Positions 50,618-58,826 of a stretch of DNA of 64,000 nt are shown one piece after another (the stretch's first letter is position 1; each line of letters opens with the position of its first letter). The DNA is from Plantactinospora soyae. Its GTDB lineage: Bacteria; Actinomycetota; Actinomycetes; Mycobacteriales; Micromonosporaceae. The notes under the pieces were generated by a model, which worked only from the letters and a program-made list of their open reading frames with translations, did no database searches and was not told the origin of the DNA. The DNA lies in the NCBI RefSeq assembly GCF_014874095.1, contig NZ_JADBEB010000001.1, positions 2,046,001 to 2,110,000 on the forward strand, given 5' to 3'. A program made the position numbers and the translations under genes.

Positions 50618-51879
50618 GCCTGGACCGGAGTGTCGAGGACCTGCTGCGGGAACTCGCGCCGCAGGTCCTCGGCGCCGTGGTCCGGCGGTACGGGCAGTTC
50701 GATGCCAGCGAGGACGCCACCCAGGAGGCACTGGTCCGGGCCGCCACCCGCTGGCCCACCGACGGGATACCCGACAACCCCCGGGGTTGGCTGGTGACCG
50801 TCGCCGTGCACCGGCTGCTGGACGAGTTCCGCAGCGACACGTCGCGGCGACGCCGGGAGGATGCCGTCTTCGCGGCGACGCCGCAGTCGGAGTTGCTGGG
50901 CCGTCCGGCGGACGTGGAGCCGGGCACGGACCGGGACGACTCGCTCGCCCTGTTGTTCATGTGCTGCCATCCGGCGCTCTCGCCGCCGAGCCAGATCGCG
51001 TTGACCCTGCGCGCGGTCGGCGGTCTGACCACCGCGCAGATCGCCGCCGCGTTCCTGGTTCCGGAGGCGACCATGGCCCAGCGGATCAGCCGGGCGAAGC
51101 AGGGGATCAGAGACAGCGGCGCGCCGTTCGCGATGCCGGCGGGACCGGATCGCGCCGAGCGGCTGCGGGCGGTGCTGCACGTGCTGTACCTCGTCTTCAA
51201 CGAGGGGTACACGACGTCGGCCGGGCCGGACCTGACCGCGCCGCAGCTGTCCGACGAGGCGATCCGACTCACCCGTTGGCTGCGCCGGCTGCTGCCCTCG
51301 GACGCCGAGGTGGCCGGACTGCTCGCCCTGATGCTGCTCACCGACGCCCGCCGGCCGGCGCGTACCCGGCCCGACGGGGCGCTGGTGCCGCTGGCCGAGC
51401 AGGATCGCGGCAGGTGGGACCGGGGGCGTATCGCCGAGGGGGTCGCGCTGATCACCGAGACGCTGCCCCGGGGGCCCGTCGGCCCGTACCAGGTGCAGGC
51501 CGCGATCGCCGCGGTGCACGACGAGGCGGAACGGATGGAGGCGACGGACTGGCCGCAGATCCTCGGCCTCTACGACCTGCTGGAGAAGATGGCGCCGAAT
51601 CCGATGGTCACGCTCAACCGGGCGGTCGCGGTCGCCATGGTGTCCGGCCCGACCGCCGGGCTGGAACTGCTCGGCACGCTGGAGTCCGACAAGCGGTTGG
51701 CGAAGCACCACCGTCTGCTCGCGACCCGGGCCCACCTGCTGGAGCTGGCCGGCCGGTCCGGTGCCGCCGCCGACAGCTACCGGGAGGCGGCCCGGCGTAC
51801 CAGCAGCCTGCCCGAGCGCCGGCACCTCGCCGAGCGGGCCGCCCGCGCCGCCCGGGCGCAGGTCGACGAGGCCGACTGA
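50614..51879 (+). CDS. ECF-type sigma factor with long C-terminal (DUF6596) domain
   Basis: 421 residues. Region 2 (about 8-75) with YGQFDASEDATQEALVRAATRWPTDGIPDNPRGWL; region 4 (about 110-160) with LTLRAVGGLTTAQIAAAFLVPEATMAQRISRAK; then a long helical C-terminal domain with VLYLVFNEGYTTSAG and MVTLNRAVAVAMVSGP, TPR-like. This architecture always travels with YCII proteins. The added domain probably replaces an anti-sigma. GTG start at 50614. Confidence 0.93.
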   Translation: MSLDRSVEDLLRELAPQVLGAVVRRYGQFDASEDATQEALVRAATRWPTDGIPDNPRGWLVTVAVHRLLDEFRSDTSRRRREDAVFAATPQSELLGRPADVEPGTDRDDSLALLFMCCHPALSPPSQIALTLRAVGGLTTAQIAAAFLVPEATMAQRISRAKQGIRDSGAPFAMPAGPDRAERLRAVLHVLYLVFNEGYTTSAGPDLTAPQLSDEAIRLTRWLRRLLPSDAEVAGLLALMLLTDARRPARTRPDGALVPLAEQDRGRWDRGRIAEGVALITETLPRGPVGPYQVQAAIAAVHDEAERMEATDWPQILGLYDLLEKMAPNPMVTLNRAVAVAMVSGPTAGLELLGTLESDKRLAKHHRLLATRAHLLELAGRSGAAADSYREAARRTSSLPERRHLAERAARAARAQVDEAD

Positions 51880-51891
51880 GCCGGCCGCAGC

Positions 51892-52647
51892 TCAGCGGTT
51901 CCAGTCCTGCTTGGCGGCGCGGACCAGTTTGTCCTTCAGCTCGCGGGTGTGCCGCCGGCTGACCGGCAGCTCGGTCTCGTCGACCACGACCACGTAGCCC
52001 GAGTTGGCCAACCGCAGTTCGGCGATCAGCCGGAGTTGGACCAGATACGACCGGTGGATCCGGACGAATCCCGCATCGGCCCAGCGTTCGGCGAGGGTGG
52101 CCAGCGGCACCCGGACCAGGTGCGAGCCGTCGGAGGTGTGCAGCCGGGCGTAGTCGCCCTGCGCCTCCACCCAGCGTACGGCCGAGCGGGGCAGCATCCG
52201 GGTGGTGCCGGCCAGCTCCACCGGGATCGTCGGATCGGGCTCGGCCCGCGCCATCGCCGCCGGATGTGTCGGCACCACCCGTGCGCCGACCACCCGGCGT
52301 AGCGACTCGGCGAGCCGTTCGGCCCGGACCGGCTTGCGTACGTAGTCGGTGGCGCCGAGGTCGAAGGCGTCGACGGCGCCGTCGTCGTACGCGGTGACGA
52401 AGACGATCGCCGGTGGCCGGGCGAACCGCCGCAGCACCCGGGCCAGTTCCATGCCGTCGAGGCCGGGCATCCGGATGTCGAGGAAGACCACGTCGACGTC
52501 GGCGTCGCGGAGCACCCGCAGCGCCTCGGTCGCGTCGCCGGCCGTGTGCAGCCGGGCCACCCGGGGGTCGGCCCGCAGGTGGTACGCGAGTTCGTCGAGT
52601 GCCGGAGGCTCGTCGTCGACCGCCAGGACCCGCAGGAAACCGCTCAC
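51892..52647 (-). CDS. LytTR-family response regulator
   Basis: 251 residues. Receiver domain (about 5-120): VDDEPPALDEL, phospho-Asp in VVFLDIRMPGLDG, Lys in VRKPVRAERL. C-terminal LytTR DNA-binding domain (about 145-248): WVEAQGDYARLHTSDGSHLVRVPLATL and FVRIHRSYLVQL. GTG start. Forms an operon with the LytS-type kinase upstream. Targets in related systems include wall or carbon-starvation genes; unknown here. Confidence 0.94.
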   Translation of the reverse strand: MSGFLRVLAVDDEPPALDELAYHLRADPRVARLHTAGDATEALRVLRDADVDVVFLDIRMPGLDGMELARVLRRFARPPAIVFVTAYDDGAVDAFDLGATDYVRKPVRAERLAESLRRVVGARVVPTHPAAMARAEPDPTIPVELAGTTRMLPRSAVRWVEAQGDYARLHTSDGSHLVRVPLATLAERWADAGFVRIHRSYLVQLRLIAELRLANSGYVVVVDETELPVSRRHTRELKDKLVRAAKQDWNR

Positions 52648-52663
52648 GCCCCCGTCACCCCGC

Positions 52664-53881
52664 TCATGCGCTCGCCCGGACGTGGCGGTGGAACTTCGGC
52701 ACCCGCATGCTCACCTTCGTACCCGATCCGAGACCGGTCTCCACGACCAGGCCGAACTGGTCGCCGAAGACCGACCGGAGTCGCTCGTCCACGTTGGACA
52801 GCCCGACGTGCTGGCCGGAGTCGTCGGTCGGATCGGCGGCGGCCTCGGCGATCCCGGCGACCAGTACGGCCGGATCCATCCCCACCCCGTCGTCCTCGAC
52901 CGTGATGTGACACTCGGCGCCGGCGTCCCGTGCCTCGATGCTCACCATCCCCACCCCCGGCTTGCGGGACAAGCCGTGCCGGACGGCGTTCTCGACCAGC
53001 GGTTGCAGGCACAGGAACGGCAGGCTGACCGGCAGTACCTCGGGGGCGATCTGGAGCTTCACCTGGAGCCGGTCGCCGAACCGGGCCCGCTCGATGGTCA
53101 GGTACCGGTCGATGGACCGCAACTCCTCGGCGAGCGTGGTGAACTCCCCGTGGGCCCGGAACGAGTAGCGGGTGAACTCGGCGAACTCCAGGATCAGTTC
53201 GCGGGCCCGCTCGGGATCGGTCCGGACGAACGATCCGATCGCGGTCAGCGCGTTGTAGATGAAGTGCGGGCTGATCTGCGCCCGCAGCGCCCGTACCTCG
53301 GCCCGGGCCAGCCGCTCCCGGGACGAGTCGAGTTCGGCGAGCGCGAGCTGCGCTCCGGCCCAGTGCGCGGTCTCCAGCGCGGCCTGCACCAGGCCCGGCA
53401 CGGGCTGGTCGTCGGCGATCGCCACCAGCGCCACCGTGGCCCGGCCGTCCGGGCCGGTCAGCGGGGCGATCACGGCGCCCCGGACCGGGCAGTCGACCCG
53501 GTCACAGCGCAGTTCCGTCTCGCCGAGCACTGTGGACCGGCGGGTGTTGATGGTCTGGGCGGCGGCGGCGAGCAACTGTTGGCCGTGGTGGCCGCCCCGG
53601 CCGTCGAGCGCCAGCATCCGGTCACGGTTGGCCAGCGCCAACCCGGCGGAACCGACCAGGGTACGCAGGTGGCGTACCGCCTTGGCCGCTCCGGCCGGGG
53701 TGAGCCCGGCGCGGAGCGGCTCGGCGGCCAGCCCGGCGGTGTGCAGTACGTCGTAGGTGGCCCGCTGGGTGGCGGTGGCGATACCCCGCCGGGCCCGGAG
53801 CCGGACGACGGCGAAGAGCGCAGCGCCCAGCGCGCTGATCATCGCCACCACGGCGATCGCCGTGGAAAGGTTCGGCCCCAC
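52664..53881 (-). CDS. LytS/YehU-type sensor histidine kinase
   Basis: 405 residues. One N-terminal transmembrane helix (about 7-27), a GAF-like middle (about 45-185), the His_kinase domain with phospho-His in RAQISPHFIYNALTAIGSFVR, and an HATPase domain with PLVENAVRHGLSRKPGVG and DDGVGM. GTG start. With one helix and a GAF-like domain, it probably senses an intracellular small molecule or redox state. Cys residues at LRCDRVDCPV inside the GAF-like part are notable. Pairs with the LytTR regulator 16 bp downstream. Confidence 0.93.
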   Translation of the reverse strand: MGPNLSTAIAVVAMISALGAALFAVVRLRARRGIATATQRATYDVLHTAGLAAEPLRAGLTPAGAAKAVRHLRTLVGSAGLALANRDRMLALDGRGGHHGQQLLAAAAQTINTRRSTVLGETELRCDRVDCPVRGAVIAPLTGPDGRATVALVAIADDQPVPGLVQAALETAHWAGAQLALAELDSSRERLARAEVRALRAQISPHFIYNALTAIGSFVRTDPERARELILEFAEFTRYSFRAHGEFTTLAEELRSIDRYLTIERARFGDRLQVKLQIAPEVLPVSLPFLCLQPLVENAVRHGLSRKPGVGMVSIEARDAGAECHITVEDDGVGMDPAVLVAGIAEAAADPTDDSGQHVGLSNVDERLRSVFGDQFGLVVETGLGSGTKVSMRVPKFHRHVRASA

Positions 53882-53977
53882 GCAGAGATCCTGACGGGTC
53901 CGGCCCGGTTCGCCAAGCCTGCGTACGTCCGGACCCCGCCCCCGGTCGGCCCGAAGTGCGCCGCTGCCGGTGCGTCG

Positions 53978-55615
53978 TCAGTACGCGCCCTTGCGGGCCA
54001 GTACGACTCCGACGGTCCGCCACAGAATGCTCAGGTCGTACGCCAACGACCAGTTGTCGACGTAGTAGAGGTCCAGCCGGACGGCCTCGTCCCAGGACAG
54101 GTCGGAGCGGCCGGAGACCTGCCAGAGCCCGGTGATACCGGGACGTACCAGCAGCCGGCGCCGGACGTCGCCGAGGAAGTCGCCGTCGTCGGCCGGCAGT
54201 GGGCGGGGGCCGACCAGGGACATCTCGCCCCAGAGCACGTTGATCAGCTGGGGCAGTTCGTCGAGCGAACTGGCCCGGAGGAACCGCCCGGCCGCGAAGA
54301 CCCGGGGATCCTCCTTGATCTTGAACAGCATGCCGTCGGTCTCGTTCTGGTCGACCAGGCCGGCGAGGCGCTGTTCGGCGTCGACGTACATCGTCCGGAA
54401 CTTCCAGACCCGGAAGGTCCGGCCCTCGTGGCCGACCCGGGGCTGGCGGAAGAAGACCGGCCCGGGGTCGGAGAGCCGGATCGCCACCGAGATCGTGACG
54501 AAGAGCGGAATCAGCAGCAGAAGTCCCAGCCCGGCGGCGAGCCGGTCGAGCAGGTTCTTGGCCAGCAGGGCCGGACCGGAGAGGGTCGGCTCCTCGACGT
54601 GCAGCAGCGGCAGGCCCTCGATCGGCCGGATGTGCACCCGGGGACCGGCGATGTCGGTGAGCTGCGGCGCCACGATCAGGTCGACGCCGGAGCCCTCCAG
54701 TTGCCAGGCGAGCCGGCGCAACTCGCCCGGTTCCGTGCTGGCCGAGCCGCAGACCGCGATGGTGTCGCCACCGACCTCCCGGACCAGCGACAGCACGTCC
54801 CGGCCGGCGTACACCGGGATCGGGGTCTCGAGGCCCCGGGCCGCCGCGTACCCGTCGGTGAGGTGGATGGCCACCGGGATGAGACCGGCGGCGGGGCTCC
54901 GGCTGACCGCCTTGTAGACCTCGAGCGCTTCCGGCAGGGTGCCCACCAGCACCACCTGCTGGGCGGCCTGCCCGGCTCGGCGGCGGATCGTGTGCAGGAC
55001 GATCCGGGCGAGGTACCGGGCGAACAGGACCAGCAGCATCGCGCCGAGCAGCGCCGTGCCGACCGTGAGCCGGGACACGTCGGTGTTGGTGGCGAAGGTG
55101 ACGAAGGAGACGCTGGCCGCGACCGCCACCCCGGCCCGGGTGACCCGCTTGAACTCGTCGGTGCCGAGCCCGAGGTAGCGCCGATCGTAGGCCCCGTTGG
55201 ACCAGAGCACGATCACCCAGCCGAGCGGAAGCAACAGGTAGGAGACGGTGTAGAACCAGGTGGCGTTGGAGGTCTGGAAACCGGCCCTGGCCTGCTCGAA
55301 CTCCGTGCTGGCCAGCCAGCTCGCCAGCACCGTCGCCGCGAGGTCCATCAGCAGCAGGATCGCGATGTACGGCCGGTGCCAACGCGACACCCGCCGATGG
55401 GACCGCGCCCACGCGGAGCGGGGTACGCCATTCGGCTGCGGAGCGGTCGGCGGCTGGATCTCGAAGCTGTCGACGTGCCGCAGGGTGCTCGGTTGGCCAG
55501 CGTTGCCTACCGGGCGCTGGAGGCTTGTCGTCACCTCACCCACGTCCTCCCGCGTGACACGTGCCGCCCATTTGCCGTAAGGGCTCGGGTCGCCCACCGT
55601 CTCAGTCTCTCCCAT
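53978..55615 (-). CDS. Polyprenyl-phosphate sugar-1-phosphate transferase (WbaP/CpsE-like)
   Basis: About 545 residues. Four N-terminal transmembrane helices, a CoA-binding-like Rossmann domain (about 165-310), a fifth helix (GLGLLLLIPLFVTISVAI), and a C-terminal bacterial sugar transferase domain with DPGPVFFRQPRVGHEGRTFRVWKFRTMYVDAE, SLDELPQLINVLWGEMSLVGPRPL, RPGITGLWQVSGRSDLSW. It starts exopolysaccharide synthesis by loading a sugar phosphate on undecaprenyl phosphate. ATG 55615. Its 5' region carries direct repeats. No other polysaccharide gene is on this strand. Confidence 0.92.
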   Translation of the reverse strand: MGETETVGDPSPYGKWAARVTREDVGEVTTSLQRPVGNAGQPSTLRHVDSFEIQPPTAPQPNGVPRSAWARSHRRVSRWHRPYIAILLLMDLAATVLASWLASTEFEQARAGFQTSNATWFYTVSYLLLPLGWVIVLWSNGAYDRRYLGLGTDEFKRVTRAGVAVAASVSFVTFATNTDVSRLTVGTALLGAMLLVLFARYLARIVLHTIRRRAGQAAQQVVLVGTLPEALEVYKAVSRSPAAGLIPVAIHLTDGYAAARGLETPIPVYAGRDVLSLVREVGGDTIAVCGSASTEPGELRRLAWQLEGSGVDLIVAPQLTDIAGPRVHIRPIEGLPLLHVEEPTLSGPALLAKNLLDRLAAGLGLLLLIPLFVTISVAIRLSDPGPVFFRQPRVGHEGRTFRVWKFRTMYVDAEQRLAGLVDQNETDGMLFKIKEDPRVFAAGRFLRASSLDELPQLINVLWGEMSLVGPRPLPADDGDFLGDVRRRLLVRPGITGLWQVSGRSDLSWDEAVRLDLYYVDNWSLAYDLSILWRTVGVVLARKGAY

Positions 55616-55808
55616 GCAGGCCCCACGGGGACGCCGACCCGAGGGACAGTACGCCGCCCGCTCCACCGGCAGAAAGAGCCGGGCCGCCCCAGAGCAGAGT
55701 CGCAGACCGGGTCACTATACCGACGGAAGGGGCTGGCGGTAGAGCCCAGCGCGGGCCGGTTCATCGCCTCGTGGGCGTTTTCCACTCTTATCAAGAGCCA
55801 GAGTCACC

Positions 55809-55842
55809 CAACGTACAAGCACAATCGCTCAACATACAAGCA
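55809..55842 (-). promoter_or_regulatory. Direct-repeat operator upstream of the sugar transferase
   Basis: CAACGTACAAGCA (55809-55821) and CAACATACAAGCA (55830-55842), one mismatch, exactly 21 bp apart, so on the same helix face. The region (about 55785-55850) is AT-richer than its surroundings. On the minus strand TTGACT and GATAAG-like words lie around it. Suits a regulator that binds as a tandem dimer. Confidence 0.5.
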
Positions 55843-55891
55843 GGCGCAGTCAACGGGTGAGCCGAACCGATCAGCGAGCGCCCCGGGCCGG

Positions 55892-56752
55892 TCAACGGAC
55901 GAGCCGGGAGAGCCGCCGGTCGGCGAGCGGTTTGCCGCCGGTCTGGCAGCCGGGGCAGTACTGGAGGCTGGAGTCGGCGAACGACACTTCACGGACAGTG
56001 TCGCCACAGACGGGACAGGGCAGCCCGGTCCGGGCGTGTACCCGCAGCCCGGCCCGTTTCTCCCCCTTCAGCTCGGCGGCCCGCTGCCCCATCGAGCGCG
56101 TGACGGCGTCTCCGAGCACCTCCGCCACCGCCGCGTGCAGGGTCGCCAGCTGGGCCTCGGAGAGCCGGTTCGTGAGCGCGAACGGCGAGAGCTTCGCGAC
56201 GTGCAGGATCTCGTCCGAGTACGCGTTCCCGATCCCGGCCAGTACCTCCTGATCGGTGAGTACGCCCTTGACCTGTCCCCGCCGGCTGCGGAGCCGTTCG
56301 CTGAAGGTCGCCAGGTCGGCGGCGAGCGCGTCCGGCCCGAGCCGACTCACCCCGGGCACCAGGGCCGGATCGGTGACCAGGTAGGCGGCGAGCTTCTTCT
56401 GCGTACCGGCCTCGGTCAGGTCGAACCCGGAGCCGTCGTCGAGGCGTACTCGAACGGCTATGGGTCCTTTGCCGGGTTTGAGGGGAAGAGTAGAGTTGAA
56501 TGCCTCCCGGTAGTGCAGCCAACCCGCTCGGGCCAGGTGCACCACCAGGTGCAGATCGCCGTCCAGTCGTACGTCCAGGAACTTGCCGTGTCGACCCGCG
56601 TCCACGACCTTCCGACCGGCTGCCGCGGACGGCGCCGGATCGTACGTCTTCAGGGCGCTGATCGCCGCGACCTCAAGTCGGTCGACCCGCCGGCCGACCG
56701 CCCGCTCGCGCAGGTAGCCAGCGAGGGCCTCCACCTCCGGTAACTCAGGCAC
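55892..56752 (-). CDS. Fpg/Nei-family DNA glycosylase
   Basis: 286 residues. After the initiator the chain begins PELPEVEALAG, giving catalytic Pro1 and Glu2; a conserved Lys in RHGKFLDVRLD; the H2TH region (QEVLAGIGNAYSDEILHVA with Asn-Ala-Tyr-x-Asp-Glu); and a C-terminal zinc finger of four Cys (CPVCGDTVREVSFADSSLQYCPGCQ). Excises oxidised bases and nicks the abasic site. GTG 56752 fixed by the need for Pro at position 2. Divergent from the glycosyltransferase. Confidence 0.94.
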   Translation of the reverse strand: MPELPEVEALAGYLRERAVGRRVDRLEVAAISALKTYDPAPSAAAGRKVVDAGRHGKFLDVRLDGDLHLVVHLARAGWLHYREAFNSTLPLKPGKGPIAVRVRLDDGSGFDLTEAGTQKKLAAYLVTDPALVPGVSRLGPDALAADLATFSERLRSRRGQVKGVLTDQEVLAGIGNAYSDEILHVAKLSPFALTNRLSEAQLATLHAAVAEVLGDAVTRSMGQRAAELKGEKRAGLRVHARTGLPCPVCGDTVREVSFADSSLQYCPGCQTGGKPLADRRLSRLVR

Positions 56753-56864
56753 GAGGTAAACGGTAGCGTTCAATCCCCCGGGTGCGGCAATGCGCGCCCA
56801 TCGGCGACCGGCCCGCTCGCCGCGCGGCCGGGTCGGCGGACGGTCCCGAAGGAGGGCAATCGGC

Positions 56865-58028
56865 GTGCAGGTGATCGTCGCGCACAACCGCTATCGGGAG
56901 GCGCAGCCGTCCGGCGAGAACACCATCGTCGACCAGGAGATCGTCCAGCTCCGGGCGGCCGGAGTGGAGGTTCATCCCTTCCTGCGCAGTTCCGACGAGA
57001 TCGCCGAGTTCTCGCCGGCAGCCAAGGCGCTGCTGCCGATCTCGCCGATCTACGCCCCGAAGGCGCAGCAGGAGCTGAGCCGGCTGATCACCGAGCACCG
57101 GCCGGACGTACTGCACCTGCACAACCCGTACCCGCTGCTCTCGCCCTGGGTGGTCCGGACCGCGCACAAGCACGGGGTGCCGGTGGTGCAGACGGTGCAC
57201 AACTACCGCCAGGTCTGCTCCTCCGGGCTCTACTTCCGGGACGGCCGGATCTGCCAGGACTGCCGGGGGCGGGCGCTCGGGGTGCCGGCGATCGTGCACA
57301 AGTGCTACCGGGGCTCCCGGGCCCAGAGCGCGCTGATGGCCACGACGCTCGCCGTACACCGGCCGACCTGGCGCTCGGTGGACCGGTACATCGCGCTCAC
57401 CTCGGGCATCGCCGAGCACCTACGGGACTACGGCATCCCGGACGACCGGATCGTGATCAAGCCGAACGGGATTCCGGACCCCGGAACGCCGGCACCGCTC
57501 GGCGAGGGCTTCCTCTTCTTCGGCCGGCTCTCCCCGGAGAAGGGCGTCGGGCTGCTGCTGGACGCCTGGCGCCGGCACCCGGACGGTGCGCTCGGTCCAC
57601 TCCGGATCGCCGGCGACGGCGAACTGCGCGGCCTGGCCGAGGCCGCCGCCGCCGAACGCGGGGACGTCGAGTTCCTCGGGCCGCTGGACCGGGCCGGGGT
57701 GGCGGCGGCACTCCGCTCCACCGCCGTCGTTCTGACCGTACCCACCTGGCACGACGTACTGCCGACGGTGGTGATCGAGGCGCTGGCCGCCGGCCGCCCG
57801 GTACTCGGCACCGCACTCGGCGGCATTCCCTACCTGGTCGGCGCCCACGACCCGGCCGGCGCGGCCGGCTGGATCGTCCCTGCCGACCCGGCCGCCCTCG
57901 CCGCGGCCCTGCCGACCGCCCGCGCCACGGCCGGCACGCTCGCACCCCTGGCCCGGACCCGCTACGAGCGGACGTTCCACCCCGACGTCGTCACCCGGCA
58001 GCTCGTCGACGTCTACACGAAGATGTAA
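56865..58028 (+). CDS. GT4-family glycosyltransferase
   Basis: 387 residues, GT-B fold. Acceptor half: VIVAHNRYREAQPSGENTIV, RPDVLHLHNPYPLLSPW, VVQTVHNYRQVCSSGLYFRDGRICQDC. Donor half: FFGRLSPEKGVGLLLDAWR, GDGELRGLAEA, VPTWHDVLPTVVIEALAAGRPVLGT, typical of GT4 with the E-x7-E region. The CSSGL...CQDC cysteines are usual for this capsule/exopolysaccharide subgroup. GTG with GGAGGG upstream. It ends at the copy-3 hairpin; donor and acceptor unknown. Confidence 0.92.
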   Translation: MQVIVAHNRYREAQPSGENTIVDQEIVQLRAAGVEVHPFLRSSDEIAEFSPAAKALLPISPIYAPKAQQELSRLITEHRPDVLHLHNPYPLLSPWVVRTAHKHGVPVVQTVHNYRQVCSSGLYFRDGRICQDCRGRALGVPAIVHKCYRGSRAQSALMATTLAVHRPTWRSVDRYIALTSGIAEHLRDYGIPDDRIVIKPNGIPDPGTPAPLGEGFLFFGRLSPEKGVGLLLDAWRRHPDGALGPLRIAGDGELRGLAEAAAAERGDVEFLGPLDRAGVAAALRSTAVVLTVPTWHDVLPTVVIEALAAGRPVLGTALGGIPYLVGAHDPAGAAGWIVPADPAALAAALPTARATAGTLAPLARTRYERTFHPDVVTRQLVDVYTKM

Positions 58029-58075
58029 GGAAGGGCCCCTTCCTATCGTTTTTTGTAGAAGAAGGGGCCCTTCCT
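58028..58075. terminator. Bidirectional hairpin, copy 3 of a repeat family
   Basis: 15-bp perfect stem AGGAAGGGCCCCTTC with 58061-58075; loop includes CTATCGTTTTTTGTAGA. Its first base is the last base of the glycosyltransferase stop codon. Lies between convergent genes, as do copies at 5403 and 30675. Confidence 0.85.
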
Positions 58076-58097
58076 AACAGTTCAACCGGAGCGGCGC

Positions 58098-58826
58098 TCA
58101 GCGCAGCGAGGCGCGGGCCGAGAAGGCGATGCTGGCGAGCAGGAAGCCGCCGTTGACGAGGGTGAACGCCGCGATGAGCCAGGTCGTCCACTCCGGCACG
58201 ACGGTCAGCACCAGGCCGGCCAGGAAGATCACCGCACCGTAGTCCCGGATCAGTTTCGCCAGCCGGACCGGCAGCGAGGTCGAGGTGACCATGCTGGCGG
58301 CGTTCGGGCCGGCGGCCATCACCGAGGTCACCAGGTTGACCATCCAGGTACCGGCGAACGCCGCGACCAGCCAGGTCGGGGCCGACGGCCGCTGCGCCAC
58401 CGCCGTCGCCGACAGCGCGGTCACCAGCGCGATCTGGGCGGCCACGTCGCAGAGCACGTCCACCCGGGCGCCGGCCGGGCTGCCCTGGCCGGTGACCCGG
58501 GCGAGCTGCCCGTCCGCGCAGTCCAGGGCGTACGCCAACTGCCAGCCGACCAGCGCGACCAGGCCGACCACCCAGGCGGGTACGTCCCCGCTGGCCACCT
58601 GACCGGCCAGGGTCACCACGGTCACCGAGACCGCCAGCCCGAGCACCAGGTTGCCCATGGTCAGTGCGGTGGGCGGCAGTCCCATCCGGTGCGCGGCCAG
58701 GGCCATGCCGGCGCCGATCCGTTGGCTGATCGCCTCACTGAACAGGCCACCGCCCCGGTTGACCCGGTAGAAGTCGGCGGCGGTGGGCGGGGGCAACAAC
58801 TCAGCCGAGATGTTCACGGAGTGCAT
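58098..58826 (-). CDS. CDP-alcohol phosphatidyltransferase family protein
   Basis: 242 residues and five to six transmembrane helices. The full family signature is present: Asp102-x2-Asp105-Gly-x2-Ala-Arg110-x8-Gly119-x3-Asp123-x3-Asp127 (DCADGQLARVTGQGSPAGAR, then DVLCD). It moves a phospho-alcohol group from a CDP-alcohol to a hydroxyl. ATG 58826 overlaps the upstream dehydrogenase gene by 26 nt; GTG 58817 is an alternative. Context suggests that the donor is the CDP product of the two upstream genes. Confidence 0.93.
   Translation of the reverse strand: MHSVNISAELLPPPTAADFYRVNRGGGLFSEAISQRIGAGMALAAHRMGLPPTALTMGNLVLGLAVSVTVVTLAGQVASGDVPAWVVGLVALVGWQLAYALDCADGQLARVTGQGSPAGARVDVLCDVAAQIALVTALSATAVAQRPSAPTWLVAAFAGTWMVNLVTSVMAAGPNAASMVTSTSLPVRLAKLIRDYGAVIFLAGLVLTVVPEWTTWLIAAFTLVNGGFLLASIAFSARASLR

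Noticed and set aside
52349-56743. A 1464-residue open frame on the plus strand
   Set aside because: It runs antisense through the LytTR, LytS, sugar transferase and Fpg genes, all of which show clear motifs. Its sequence is Arg/Gly/Pro/Asp-rich with no domain; it is an effect of high GC.
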